A stretch of 64,000 bases of DNA from Welwitschia mirabilis (lineage: Eukaryota > Gnetophyta > Gnetopsida > Welwitschiales): the NCBI GenBank assembly GCA_051453625.1, contig JBOZIK010000001.1:152183243-152247242 (forward strand), in the 5' to 3' direction. The stretch's first letter is position 1; the number at the start of each line of letters is the position of its first letter. The position numbers and the translations under genes are program-made. The notes beneath the pieces are model-generated. The model was not told the DNA's origin. It searched no databases and saw only the letters and a list, made by a program, of their open reading frames with translations. Shown piece after piece: positions 46,901 through 59,342 of the stretch.

Positions 46901-48505
46901 AAAAACTTATTCCTATTTAGTTTTTAAAAGGCTAGATAAATTTCTAGTTGATGTTACTTAGCTTTGTTCATGTATTTATCTGCTATATGAGTAATCCATA
47001 TAAGTACTTTTAACCTAAACATAATTGTAATGCAAAGAATAGGTAAATTTAAAGAGATAATAATAAAATAATACAACAAGCACCTCGGGTTATTATGTTT
47101 TAACATAGATCTTTCTTCCATAATGCGTCAATTTCAATTAGAGACTAATATAAAAGTTGATTAATAAATTAGAGGCTAAGATGTGTGTTAATTTCTTAGA
47201 CATGAAACATAGGCATGAAATATATATTTTTTTGCTAATTCTTAAGCTGGTAGCAACTACTCAAATTTTCATATGATAAACCACAGCAATAATACTCTTG
47301 AGTGTAGTATAATTTCTGATAAATTAACTACTAAAAAGGAGGTAAAAAATATTTTTGGCTCTTGAATTCATCTCAATTATAAAAGAAATTAATTAATATT
47401 AAGGAGTAAATGAAATTCTACTATAGCTTATATAGGTTAAATTAAAAAGTTTAATGGTTTTTGGATAAGAAAAAAATAGTTTTTGGTGCTGCATAAATAT
47501 TTGAAATAAATTCCATGATATCTCCCCTTTTGACCTTGACAATATTATGTAGACAATAAAAAAAATTTTTTTCTTTTAAAGTAATAGTTGAGGCTTATAA
47601 CGAATCACCTTGCACCACACTTAAAAAAGTATAAATTGAATTTTCATATGGTTGCATCAAATTAAGAAATAACTAATAACCAGATGCTCAATGCCATCAT
47701 TAATATAAACTATTAGAAGAATAATAAAAAACTACACACACAAGGCATGTTTTTTAATCTTTCACTTGAGAAAATATTTATGTCCTAACACTAATTGAGA
47801 GTAATTTACTTTAAGAAAAATTATTTTTAGATCAGATTACATCAATAATTTAGCTACAATGTCATACAAAAAAGGTTTCTGTGAAAGTAAATACTAATTT
47901 TATAATAGAACTTTGTAACTTGCCATACAAAAAAAAAATACATATTCCCAAAAAGGAGTGTTTTTTTATAACATAGAAAATGCATGTTGCATATTGTCAT
48001 GACAATTTTGGTACTTTAAAGAGTGCTTCTATTCCATCCCAAACCTAATGCTTATCCATTCCAACACCAAAGCTTGTAACATACCTCTAATTTACTAAAA
48101 CAAAAATTCTTGATTTGACTCCTTTAATGGCTATTAAATAAATTGATCAAGATGTTAAAATTTTCTTATTAAGTTGGCAAATTGTGTTTAATATTTTTAT
48201 AAAGTTATCTATAAGAATTATAAAATTGCAAACAAAGAATGTATTTAGGTCTAGAAAAATTATAAAATTGCAAACAAAGTAGAGGTTTAGGTATTTCAGA
48301 TCTCTACATTTTAGAAACATATTTAACTCTAAAGTGGATCCATAGAGATATAAAAGGAGAGGAATATTAGATGAAATTTATTTATAACAATATTGTTGTA
48401 GTCATGCATATGAAAGATATCTCTTTTCCTTTGGAAGATTAGAAGGATCCTTTTAAACACCACTATCAAGTATAGAGGCTCCACTTTCTTAAAATAAAGG
48501 AACAT
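43971..48505. other. MULE interior downstream of transposase, noncoding
   Basis: About 4.5 kb of A+T-rich DNA with no recognisable gene. Contains the second suspicious gap (46,013-46,112) and a 22-base direct repeat (AATTATAAAATTGCAAACAA at 48,216 and 48,258). The 45,578-45,760 plus-strand frame is open but matches nothing I know. Confidence 0.5.
46013..46112. other. assembly gap (100 N) with duplicated contig ends
   Basis: The 34 bases before the gap (45,979-46,012, starting ATAATATTCCTTCTGAGC) recur exactly after it (46,113-46,146), as if overlapping contig ends were not merged. The frame 45,977-46,204 across it is an artefact. Confidence 0.97.
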
Positions 48506-49643
48506 CTTCTTTTAAATGAATGCTGCGAATTAAGGGTCCATATTCTAAAAAATGTAAAAACTTAAAAAGGCTTATAATTTTAAAATTAACAAAAACACAG
48601 AAAGAATTAGAGAGCTTTAGATTTGAATGATTACAAATGGAATATTGCAAAAAAAAAGTGGGCATCTTCCTATGGATTTTTGACAACCTAAAGAAACTAA
48701 GAATGAAACTTACTTACTAAAATCACTCAGAACCCCTAAAAAACCTAGATTGAATGCTCTGAAGAATGTGAAAAAAATTTCTTGCAATAATTAAAAGCAA
48801 TGAATTTTGCTAATCATAGGGAATGTGAAGAAAATAAAATCAAAGTAACAAATTAAAGACCTAATAAAAGTGAAAAATGGAATGTATTTAGGAAAAAAAT
48901 ATTTATAGAAACATATTGATTCTATCTTTTCTAGGACTTGAGAAATGGTCATGCTTTCTTTTAAGAGAATGAAGTGTAATGCCGTTTAATGATACATTCG
49001 TTGTGATGCTCAATAATGGCATTTTTTTAGTTCTACAACTAAATATAAATAGTGTACTTGCTTGAAAGGCAAGCAATGGTATTTCACTATTTTGATATGT
49101 GAAGCTCCTCTTCTTCTTTTATGCGAACACTAGAAATGGAGCATTAGGGTTCTCAAAAATGCAAATGAAAGAAAATTTTGGTAGCAGCTTTACATTTTAA
49201 AACTACTTTTTGAAAGTTGTAGTAACCCTAAACCTGCATATTTGCTCTGTTTGCTAAACTCTAAACTCATTTCTTCACTTTGTTGCTATTTTGATAATGT
49301 TTCTCAAAAACACAAATGAGAGAAACTACAAGAAGTGATTCTATGTTTTGAATTCACTTTGTGAAAGTTGTGGTAACCCTAAACCTACATCTTCACTTCT
49401 TTGCTAAACTCTAAACCCTTGTCTTTGCTTTTTCCATGTCTTTTGGCAATGTACACATGCATGGAACGATGGATAGGCATGGAGTTTGTGTTGAGTGGAA
49501 AATGTATGCATCCATGAAGAGGCATGGATATGTGCATTTTAAAAATGCATGAACGTTTGGCATAGTGCAATGTACATGCATGTAGAACATATTCATGAAG
49601 AGGCTCCATTAATTACACATTAAGGCCCTTCATAGTCTACTCC
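48506..49643 (-). repeat. right terminal inverted repeat of the MULE
   Basis: The reverse complement aligns with 39,093-40,832 along its whole ungapped length. By eye most bases agree, with many transitions, so the insertion is not recent. The frames at 48,489-48,686 and 49,385-49,609 lie inside it; they are not intact in the left copy and are unlikely to be genes. Confidence 0.88.
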
Positions 49644-49652
49644 CATTTTTAG
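49644..49652. repeat. right target site duplication of the MULE (CATTTTTAG)
   Basis: Exact copy of 39,084-39,092. Confidence 0.88.
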
Positions 49653-51620
49653 CATTCTAAATCTCTCACATTATACATTTTAGTTTTGTTTTCATCCATT
49701 TGAAGGGCATTGTAGGGGTAATTAAGTGCATGTTAATAAGCAATGTAGGAGGAGGAGAAGGCATCCGGTCTTATAATAATTTGAATTAGATACTAATGAA
49801 AAAGCCTAGATTTCATTTAAAACAAATAAATTTTATTTTCTCTTATATTTCTATGCTTTTTTTAAATTCAATTTATGCATTTTCATTATGATTTTCTTTC
49901 AATTCTATTAGATTTCTAATAGTATGTTACATAGTTAGTAATAATTAGACTATTGTGTATTTAGTACCTATCATATCATATTATAATTCATCATGGTTGA
50001 TGAATCTATGTTAAGAAAATCATGTGCTTTTTTCAACATTTTTCTTCTTTCTTCCATAATTCTTATTTCCTCTAGTAAATTTTCACATCATTCTATCTTT
50101 CTTCTTAAGAAAATGATTATGAATTTGTATTTGCTCCTTTCTAGTATAAGTATCTTCTTGTAAATATTTTATTTACTTGTTTTTAACATTAAAATTCTAA
50201 TTTTTTATACTAACTCTTATCTCTTCTTTCTTCTCTTCTCAAAATCAAAGTAGACTAGTTAATTTTTTTAGTAGATGGCTTTCATAATTTATAAACCTTT
50301 ATCCTTAAGGAGAGAAACCCAAGTTAGGCCTCTTAATTCCATTTTTCATTCATTCATAGTTAAAGCTCTAGTTTTATTAGAATTTTTTCTAAGCTATGAA
50401 ATATTAATCTTCTTGATTTTTCAATGTGAATTTCTTTGTTATTGTTATATGATTTTAAAATATTAAGATTTTACTTAATAGTATTGTTAAGTACTTTTAG
50501 ATTGTGTAATCAATATGTTTCTCAATTTTGCTATTTCTATTAACATTCTTGGTCAAAATAAGATTGGCTCTAATTTTAGTATATTTTATTTAGATGATCT
50601 ATTTCTATCAGTTTTAATTGATTCTACTTAATCTTGAATCTTTAGTTCTATAAATGTATTTTAGGACATATTGAGTATTTTGAAGATTATGAGAATTTCT
50701 AAGTTAAGTTATCTAAATTTTCTTTCTTTTCATCACTTTTCTTCATTTTATCTTTTCCTTTTAGTTAAAATAACTTTAAATTAAGTAGGTATTACTCTAA
50801 TTTAATAACATTAATATGTGAGTTTCTATCCATTACTTGTTTCTCTAGAACCTAATTTATCTGTTTCACTTCTTTTATAATTTGTTTAATAATAAGTCAA
50901 AACTTATATTTCAAGTCCAATGTAATAAAATTTAGTGAAAATATTATTCAAGTTAAATAGTTTTTTATGGTGATTTAAAGAGTCTTGTTTTTTAAGTTTT
51001 ATCTTTTGATTATAATTTTTCATACATTTTGTATAAAATGGAATAAGATGTTGGAATTACTAATTTACATCCATATTATATGATTTTAAGTAAAGAACAT
51101 TTCAAGAAAAACTATTTTTATATAAAAATATATTTAATAAATTTAAATGCTTAAACTTTCTTACTTATTTACTTGAGTTATAAATGATCTTTAAAATCAG
51201 AGCTAACTTTAAAAAATATTATTTCTTTTTATATTATATTTTCCTTGTCACGTCTCATGAAAGTATGCTTTTACATATGGAGTTCTTCATAATATTTATA
51301 CATTTTACCTATTTACATGTCATTTAAGAGAAATAATTCTTTTATCATGTAAAGTAATATTTTGATAAGATAGCATTAATGTTTTCATATGAATTCATAT
51401 TAAGTATCCATAAGTTTAATATTTGTGAGCTTTTACTATACATATAATTTGATCAAGGAGATTTCTTTATTATTTAGTTTGAGCTCTTTATACTTAGTTT
51501 TCTTTTCTTGGGTTGAATTATTATGTCAAGTACACATTTATTTTTATAAACTTTTAGATCATAATCTTTTTGTTTTAAACATTGAATTTTTCCTCCATTC
51601 ACTAAGATATATCCTATTTT
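49653..51620. repeat. repeat X, copy X2, right part
   Basis: Continues repeat X after the MULE and aligns with ~19,960-21,900. Shared blocks include TTTTCATCCATTTGAAGGGC with ATTGTAGGGG (49,691-49,720), GTCAAAATA...GATTGG (50,551-50,567) and CAAGTACACATTTATTTTTA (51,527). The 50,275-50,466 and 51,425-51,673 frames are not maintained in X1. Similarity fades shortly before the Athila-type LTR. Confidence 0.7.
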
Positions 51621-51755
51621 GTATATCTAAAAATGTGGTAGACATATTTATCTTATGTAAAAATATTTTATAAAAGTTCTTAGAGGATGTTACACTAAGT
51701 AAGACACCAATTTTAAACTTAAATTTGAAATATTACATTATTTCTTGGAGATATA

Positions 51756-52997
51756 TATTATGATGTGTAATTTCACAATAGTTTATGTATTACTGGATCC
51801 TATTAATAAAATAGTTGTAAAATACAACACACTCAAAAATGGATGTGAGTAACCCAAATGTTATAAATCCATTGAAGGCATATGATAGAGGAAGGAGAAT
51901 TGATTTCCAAATAAATATTGTATTCAAAACTTAAGAACAATTGAAATATGAAAAAATAAATATGCAATGCAATAAAAGTCAACTAAACTTAAATGAACAC
52001 CTATCAGAGTACTGAATTGACTTGTTAGGAAGATCGACCCTATATAACCGAAATTAGCTAAGGCGATTGTAACTAACTATGATCAACTCAAGTTATCAGG
52101 TGAGTTAAATAAATGTAACACAAGATGAATCTTTAGACTGCTTTTTTCAACCTTAATAAAGGTTTCCCTTGAGATCTATATCATTAAAGAAACTTTTACC
52201 AAATCAATAACAACATAAACCATAAGAAAATTAATACATAAAATGTACAACAAAGAAGCAATGTTTTATATTAAAAATTAAACCAACATCTTGGTTATAA
52301 AACATTGAGACTCAATGAATGATGCATAGCCCTTTATCAAGCAAACATATTTTGAAACTCACAAAATAAATCTCCCACCCTTCGATCTCTTGTAATGAGA
52401 ATATTTGGTGCATCGAAGATGGATAGGAGAGTTAAAGGAGGGTCTTATTTATAGGGCTAAGGAGGTGAAACCATCACATAAAATGTGCTATAAAATGCAC
52501 TCAATTCAAATAAAGAAATGGATGAAATGAATGAAGGTCAACTAGCCATTTTAGATGTCATCCTAAATGTCATGAGGACAACCAAGGTAATGATAGCTCA
52601 AACCTTACATTCATCATCCTACATGTTATGGGAACGACCATGGGGATAGCACCTCTTTAGAAAAGATAACTGAGTAGTACCAACTTTAGTCCACATCAAC
52701 ATTTCTATGTGGATTGTAGTGTTGTCGTCCTACTTATTATGGGAACAATAGAGGGGACAATAGTCTTTGTTTTTCTTCCAACTTAAGATAATCTAGCCTT
52801 TTTCATTAGTGATCTCCCTCCAAGGCACGATATATTAGAATATGCTTTAAATGCCTCTAATCATGCCAAGAATTGCATATTTCTAAGATCGTCCATCAAT
52901 TCTACATAATCCTTAGAATTACAGCTAAACCTATATAAATGTCCTAAAAGATATCTCATAAAACCCCATCAAATACATATAATTTAATAATGCATCA
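51756..52997 (-). repeat. 3' LTR of Athila-type element
   Basis: Aligns along its length with 61,715-62,901. Shared blocks include GTGTGTAATTTT-like start, GGATCnTnTTAATAAAATAG, GGGTCTTATTTATAGGG (52,441), TAAATGCCTCTAAT (52,847) and the end TAATGCATCA. The inner end begins TG in the element's direction (TGATGCATTA); the outer end is worn (TA for CA). The LTR holds repeated GTCATCCTA...TCATGGGGACAAC-like units that could fold back. Confidence 0.85.
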
Positions 52998-53000
52998 TGA

Positions 53001-53009
53001 CCCCCACTT
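53001..53009 (-). other. polypurine tract of Athila-type element
   Basis: AAGTGGGGG on the minus strand, three bases before the 3' LTR start. GTGGGGG-type tracts directly before the 3' LTR are typical of Athila/Tat elements. Confidence 0.75.
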
Positions 53010-54600
53010 AGCCTTTGTTAGTTCCTGATAAAAACCAGGTAAACAACTACAATTATGAGCCAAATTATTTTAAAAAAATCAATTTTAAAATTATAAAAAT
53101 AGGCTTATAAATAATCTTAAACATATCATATAGCAAAATAGCATGTAACACATCATGTATATGGAGTGAAAAATTGCAAAAGTTATATCTCATAAAAGCT
53201 GTAGTGTAAAAATTATGTATAATAAGTCCTTAAAATGAGTCATGGCCTTCCCTAATAAAAATAATACATCCCATATTGGCTAAAGAATTATATGAAAATC
53301 ATTATGTCCAAATGAGAAGGTGGATGATGGGTTTGTTTTGATATTTAACATTTGGGAAACTGAGTGTAAAGCTAAGTGCAACAATGATTAGATTTAAAAA
53401 ATAGAGATATAGGAAAATATTCTAACAAGCATTTAGAGAATTAATAATGAAAATGTACTAATTAGAATGAAGAATGTGCCCTAAAAAATATGCATTCAAA
53501 AAAATGATTGTTGTTTATAACTCCAAAAGTAATAAAAATGAATAACACAAAATTTAGAAAGAAACTCATGTAATCAAAAAATCAACTCTTTATTAAAAAC
53601 TAGGTAGGAAGACCATTAAATGTTAAGGTCCTAAAATGATAAGCAAATATGGAAATGAATTTGAAATAACTAACTGAACAACAAAAGAAAACAAAAAATG
53701 AATAAAAGATAACATAAAGAAGATAGCCTACCTACCCTAAATTTTAACCTAGCAAACTCTTATAGCAGAAATCATAACATCACTTGATTTAAAAATGTAG
53801 GACTAAATGTATAAATATGTAAAATTCCATTCGATAAGGTAGTGGTTATGATGATTCTAAAAATAAAATGCTTTAAACAATAAGTAATAATATTAAATAA
53901 TTACTCAAAAATGAACTCACCTAATAACATCTCAAAATAAACACCTAAATCCTTAGAAATAAAATGATCATGTGAAAAGACTAATAGTATAAGAAACAAG
54001 AAATGTCTTTGATTATACTATCAATACCATTAATCCCATAGCCTTAAAGTTTTTATTATTTTATTATCTATGATGAGGGAAATGCAATCACGGTCAGAGA
54101 AGTAAGAACTTATGAAGCATGGCTAACTAACCTCTTAGTGAGGTTTTCATTAAATATCATATTACACTTCTAAATGCCCCTCTTGGGAAAATTTACCCAA
54201 GTGTACTTGTGATATGACATCATGGTGACCATGTTTTTGAGCTATGTAAAATATAAAATATCAAGGTCTACATAAAAGAGAGATTTCACATGATCAAATA
54301 ATCCAAAAGATAAAGATAAAGTAATAAGATAAAAGATAAAAAAGAGAAAATCCTTAAATAATTTAAGATCTTTTATCATTAAGGAAAAACATAATAAATA
54401 AAGAATCTTCCTTCAAAATGAAGTTCATAGACATATGAATGTCTTAAGATTAGGTGAATCTAATCTTACTACTATAAAATGCCTAAGTCAAAGACTAGTC
54501 ATGGAAATAAAATAAATACATAGTCAAGTTTGAAAGATGATCAAGTAATTTCATATTGGTTTTCAAAAAAATAAGCTAAGATAAAACTCAGACAATGATA
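53010..54600 (-). mobile_element. 3' noncoding region of Athila-type element
   Basis: Lies between the end of integrase and the polypurine tract. It aligns with 56,928-58,200 on the same strand and, inverted, with 6,290-7,300 of element A. It contains no conserved reading frame. Confidence 0.7.
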
Positions 54601-55800
54601 GGAGATAAGCTCTTTTCATCAAGGGGAACATCTAAGGATAGTACTTCCATCATGTTTATATTAGAATATTTCTCATATATTTTCAACCTTTGCCAATTAA
54701 CTTTCTGAACTTCTTTAGTGGTTAAGTTACAAATCTCCATCAAGTCATTAGAATGTACTTTTTTAGTTAGGTAAGGAGCTAATCATTTTAAAGTTACTTG
54801 TTATGTAAAAGATATACCCTAGTTTTGTATAATAAGATTAGTTAACTAGGTTGAAAGTTCTTATGGATTAACTTTTTATCATGCTTGAAATTAGTTGGGG
54901 CTTTGTGAATAAGTTAATAATGAATAGATTGAGTTCATGTTTCATCTAAATGATCTAATTGAGGTAAATGATTTTTAAGATTCTCTTCTAAATTTAAAGA
55001 TTAAGTTAAGGTGTAAAATAATAAGAATTATAACAAACATTAATGAGTAAAATACAAACTTTACTGTATACAAGTTTGTAGGGTAAAAAACCAAGTGAAT
55101 TACACCAAGTAATATAGTAAGTCCAAAGAACATTATTAAATTTAAAAACCCATGTTTTCATATTAGAAGAGATAAGTTTTTAAAGTGCTTTTTTTGATTT
55201 CTCTATTAGCATTTTTAGCTTATCCATTGGTTTGAAGATGGTAACCATAAGATGCTCTATGTTCCATTCCAATGGATAGAAGAAGTTTTCTAAAAATATG
55301 AGTAATGAAATGAGTTTCTTATTCACTAATAATTATTTAAGGAAAGCCAAAATGTTGAAACATTTGAGTTCTAACAAAGTTACAAATGGTTTAGGCATCA
55401 TTTGAGGAAGTAGAAACTGCTTGAATCCATTTAGTCACATAATCTATAGCCACTAAGATGTAATTTGTATGTTTAGAAGGTAGTTTAATTAGAGCTATGA
55501 AATTTTTTCCTCAAAATTCAAAAGGTTCATACTCAAGAATACATTTGAGGTTATTTTTTGTGGTAATAAGACCACCAAAGTATTGACATGCATCACATCT
55601 TCTAGCATACTCAAAAGAGTCCTAAAAAAGACTCGGCCAATTAAATCTAGNNNNNNNNNNATATTTTAACTATCAAAATATCCATCACAAATAGTAACAT
55701 GACAAAGGTAAAGGATATCAGGCTTTTCCCATGCTGGTACACATTTTCTCATAATTTGATTCTTATACCTACAATAAAAATGGAGTGCTATTCACTTATA
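54600..55800 (-). pseudogene. Athila/Tat-type integrase
   Basis: Minus-strand frames read ARRCDACQYFGGLITTKNN (zinc-binding Cys pair, near 55,600-55,550), then HTNYILVAIDYVTKWIQAVS with the first catalytic Asp (55,470-55,410). VRTQMFQHFGFP*IIISE*E follows, where the second Asp has been lost (Glu and stop), then MEHRASYGYHLQTNG*AKNA. The end reads TTKEVQKVNWQRLKIYEKYS and VPLDEKSLSPIIV at 54,725-54,600, the family's integrase terminus. A 10-N gap lies at 55,651-55,660. Confidence 0.82.
55651..55660. other. short assembly gap (10 N)
   Basis: A 10-base N run within the integrase remnant. Confidence 0.99.
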
Positions 55801-55899
55801 GTCACCTATCTTATGGAGAAAATATTTTCTTTAATTTTGACTCTAATTTTGTGGTTTTTTTTTAAAGTAACAAGATAATTGACAATATCAACATATCAT

Positions 55900-56400
55900 G
55901 GAAAGGGATAAGTAGAAGATACGATAAATAATTGTTCATCTAGAAAATAATCACTAATAGGAAGATCAGAAGAAGAAGAACTAAGGCATCGTAAGTGATC
56001 TACTACATTGTTGTATTTTCTTATCTTATCTATGATGGTGATATTGAATTCTTGCATTAAGATGATCTTCTAATCAACCTAGCACTAGACTCTTTCTTGG
56101 TCATTAAGTATTTAATCACTATATGATCTATGTAGACATTTGTATGAAAGTCCAAAAGATAATATCTAATATTATTAAGGCAAACGATTATGGCTAACAT
56201 CTATCTCTTCATAGTTGAGTAATTTTATTGAGATTTTGACAATGTTTTACTATGATAAGATATGATTTAAAAATCATTTTCATATTTTTGTCTAAGTACC
56301 TAGCTATAAAAAAGTTACTAGCATCACATATTAAATCAAAGTCTTTTTCCCAATTATGCCCTATTACAATAGAAGCATAAGAGAGTTTATTTTTGCGTTT
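55900..56400 (-). pseudogene. Athila/Tat-type RNase H
   Basis: Minus-strand frames give NWEKDFDLICDASNFFIARY (first catalytic Asp region, near 56,370-56,310), HTNVYIDHIVIKYLMTKKES with a conserved DH, and DKIRKYNNVVDHLRCLSSSS at the close ('nvvADhLSRL' of functional copies). The middle is broken by stops. Confidence 0.78.
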
Positions 56401-56449
56401 ATCAAAATCAAGCTAGTAATATGTATTCCAATCAAATTTAGCCTTTTTT

Positions 56450-56827
56450 TCTAGTAGTGTAAACATTTATAGAATTTTACATAATCTTGTATGAAATGAT
56501 GGTAAAAATTACAATGTCTAAGAAAAGATTGGAGTTGCTTAACATTAGTTAGAGGAGTTAAGTTTTGAATATCAACCTTTTTAGGGTCCATCTTAGTTTC
56601 TCTTTTAGAAATGTAATGATCTAAAACAATTCCACTTTTAACTAAGAATAATCTCTTTTCCCAACTTAAATAAAGGCCACACTCTATGCATATATTAAGA
56701 AGTTCTTTAATCTTTCTAAGATTTGATCAAAGGTTTCTTCAAAGATTGAAAAATCATTCATAAATATTTCTATCAAATCCTCTAACATGTCTAAAAAGAC
56801 ATTCATCATAGCATGTTAAAAAGTTCT
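56450..56827 (-). pseudogene. Athila/Tat-type reverse transcriptase, C-terminal part
   Basis: Read from the gap leftward: HAMMNVFLDMLEDLIEIFMN, then DFSIFEETFDQILERLKNFL. This is the palm region around the YxDD box, here FMND: the first Asp of the pair has become Asn. It joins to the primer-grip-like stretch (VDIQNLTPLTNVKQLQSFL near 56,560-56,510). The N-terminal half is in the gap or missing. Confidence 0.8.
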
Positions 56828-56927
56828 NNNNNNNNNNNNNNNNNNNNNNNNNNNNNNNNNNNNNNNNNNNNNNNNNNNNNNNNNNNNNNNNNNNNNNNNN
56901 NNNNNNNNNNNNNNNNNNNNNNNNNNN
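56828..56927. other. assembly gap (100 N)
   Basis: Separates RT from the duplicated 3' noncoding region. The flanks do not overlap. The two 56.8-57.0 kb frames crossing it are artefacts. Confidence 0.99.
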
Positions 56928-58335
56928 TGAAGTGCATAGTTGAGTAATGTAAAATTTGAAAAATATAGAGATATAAAATATTCTGACAAGTAAAAAAAAA
57001 AATAGTGAACAATAAAATGTTTCATCACAAAAAAAACATGAGCAATGCTTACAATACCAAAAATTTGAAGAGAAACATAAATTTATTCATAAAATAGTTA
57101 TCTAAGCAAGAAATTACTCTTTATTAAAAACTTTAAACAAAGGAAAACATGCTAAGAAAATATGGTAGTGACTTTGAAATAACTAACCAAACTACAAAAG
57201 AAAATCAGAAAAATGGGCATAAGATAATATAAACAAAAGATAGCTTACTGATCTGATATTTTAACCTAGAAGACTCCCATGAAAGAAATCATTACATCAC
57301 TTGATGTAAAAAAAGCATTAATTAATGTATAAAAATTTCATTCAATAAGGCAGTGATTATGACGATGCTATAGTAAAATGTTTTAAATAATAAATGATTA
57401 AACCAAATAATTGCTCAAGAATGAATTCTCCTACCATCATCTCAAAACAAACACTCAAATCTCAGGAAATGAAATAATCATGTGGAAAGACTAAGAGTCT
57501 AAGAAACAAGTAATGCCTCTAATGACACTAGGAACATCACTAATCTCATAGCCTCAAAGTTTTTATTATTTATTATTTAACTATCCATGATAAAGGAAGT
57601 GCAACCATAGTTAAAGAGGTAAGTACATGTGAAGTATGGTCAACTAACCTCCTAGTGGAGTTTCCACAACTACCATATTACACTTCCAAAGGTCCCTTTT
57701 GGAAAATGTTTTTCTAGTGTACGTATAATAGGACATAACAGTGACCATCTTTTAAACTATCTCAATATAAAACATCACTATATTATTTCAACTCTTTCTT
57801 TTTTTTTAACATAACAAAGAAATATTCCACATAAACAAATATTCCAAAAGATGGAGGCGAAGTAATAAGATAAAAGATAGAAAAAAAACAACATTAAATA
57901 ATTTAAGAGCTTTTATCATTAAGGAAAACATAAGAAATAAATCATCCTCCTTTAAGACAAAGTTCATAAATGTGTGAATGTCTTAAAATTAGGTGAATCT
58001 AATCTTACCACTATAAAATGCCCAAGTACAAAGACTAGTCATGAAAATAAAATAAATACATAAGTCATGATTGAAAGATGATTAAGTGATATCATAATGG
58101 CCTTCAAAGAAATAATATAAGAGAAAATTCTAACAATGATAGGGAAGAATCTCTCTTCATCAAGGGGAACCTCTAAGGTTAGTGCTTCTATCATGTTTAC
58201 ATTAGAATGTTGCTCATATATCCTCAACTTTTATCCACTAACTTTTTGAATTTCTTTAGTGGTTAAGTTAGAAATCATAATAGAGCCATTAGAATGTACT
58301 TTTTTAATAAGGTAATGATGTAACCATCTAAATAT
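56928..58335 (-). repeat. second copy of the integrase end and 3' noncoding region
   Basis: Aligns with ~53,360-54,790 in the same orientation. Shared blocks include GACTTTGAAATAACTAACC (57,171), ATTTTAACCTAGAAGACTC (57,259), TCACTTGATGTA (57,296) and GGTGAATCTAATCTTACCAC (57,993). Its right end encodes TTKEIQKVSG*KLRIYEQHS and VPLDEERFFPIIVRIFS (58,265-58,125), the integrase terminus. Similarity stops sharply near 58,335. Confidence 0.8.
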
Positions 58336-58679
58336 TAATTTATTGCTTAAAATAAAAATCAAAGTCAAAGTAATAAAAACATAAGAGTAAAAGGGAAATA
58401 CCAAAGAAAACTACAAAAAAATTTTATTCAAACTCCAAAATCTATTCAATACTTTTATTGAAAAGAAAGAAAAATAAATATTTATTCCTAAGGCTATGGT
58501 CCTATGATATTGTATTATTTCAGAAAAATAAGGATCAAACCAAATATTTACCAATTGATAAAACATAAAAGCTATACAATAATTTTTGAGTAAAATCAAT
58601 TGGAGGAAGGGAGAATAAAATGATAAAACCTTAATAGCATAAATTTCAGAATTCAAATGCATGCAAGAAGGTACTTAAA
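58336..58679 (-). other. transition zone, no recognised feature
   Basis: A+T-rich sequence between the duplicated integrase end and the unidentified ORF. The 58,411-58,662 minus-strand frame has no recognisable similarity. Confidence 0.4.
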
Positions 58680-59342
58680 GAAAGTATCTAAGATGTTTTT
58701 TGGGCTCTTTAGAATGTCTAGCAAAATTAAGAAGCTTCCTATCATTCAACTCAAGATGTGGATCTTCAATACAAAAATAAGGCTTTTTCCAATTATCATG
58801 AACACATGATATTTTATCTCTAAAAGATTTAGTAGTAATAAAAAAATCATATAAGTCATGGAAAAATAATCTCTTATTAAACTCATGATATAAAGGATTT
58901 AAAACGTAAATTACATTTAAAGCCTAATATTAGACATGGGAGACATTAAGGATATTGTTTGGGATCTAAGGATTTATAAAAAATGTTTTAGCTTGAGTAA
59001 TTAAAATAGGTTTAACATACCTAAGAAGCTCTTTAACATTTAATCTTAAGCATGGATTTGAATTAAGAAGATAAGGTTTACCCTAATTTAGAGTTCTAAT
59101 ATAACCCAAGTCTTGTTTTTGAAAAGGGTAATCATTAAAAGCACAAGGTAGAGTTGAATTTTCAAAAGAGAAAAAAATGTTATTTTTTGTTGGACATAAA
59201 GTTTTAAGAGGAAAAAATTGAGATATTTTTAAAGTAGACTCCCCAAGGCAATGTGTTTCATTAATTTCAAGGATAAGGATGTGATTTGAAGAATTACTTG
59301 AATGTTCAAAAGAAATAAAGGGAGAGAGGTTGTCATTGTCAA
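58680..59342 (-). pseudogene. unidentified ORF of the Athila-type element
   Basis: A minus-strand frame of about 220 codons interrupted by only four stops. Recognisable runs: ILILEINETHCLGESTLKIS, FSFENSTLPCAFNDYPFQKQ, LRLNVKELLRYVKPILITQA, NPLYHEFNKRLFFHDLYDFF and CVHDNWKKPYFCIEDPHLEL, ending RHSKEPKKHLRY. The composition is protein-like and the last part unusually intact. It lies 3' of the gag remnant and 5' of the integrase end. It is not protease, RT or RNase H by any motif I can see, and element A shows no counterpart. It could be an extra element ORF or a captured gene fragment. Confidence 0.5.

Larger units (their letters stand above)
39093..49643 (+). mobile_element. Mutator-like transposon (MULE) with long terminal inverted repeats
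   Basis: A 10.55-kb (as assembled) DNA transposon. Its ends are inverted copies: left GGATTATCCTATGAAGG, right (reverse complement) GGAGTAGACTATGAAGG, followed by about 1.1 kb of inverted similarity. A 9-bp duplication CATTTTTAG flanks it. Inside, on the plus strand, lies an intron-containing transposase pseudogene with DDE and SWIM-like features (42,052-43,970). The rest of the interior is A+T-rich and holds no second gene I can see. It sits inside repeat X2, and the related copy X1 at ~19,940 shows the site without the insert. Two N gaps lie inside, both flanked by repeated contig ends. The transposase is broken, so the copy is non-autonomous now. Confidence 0.9.
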
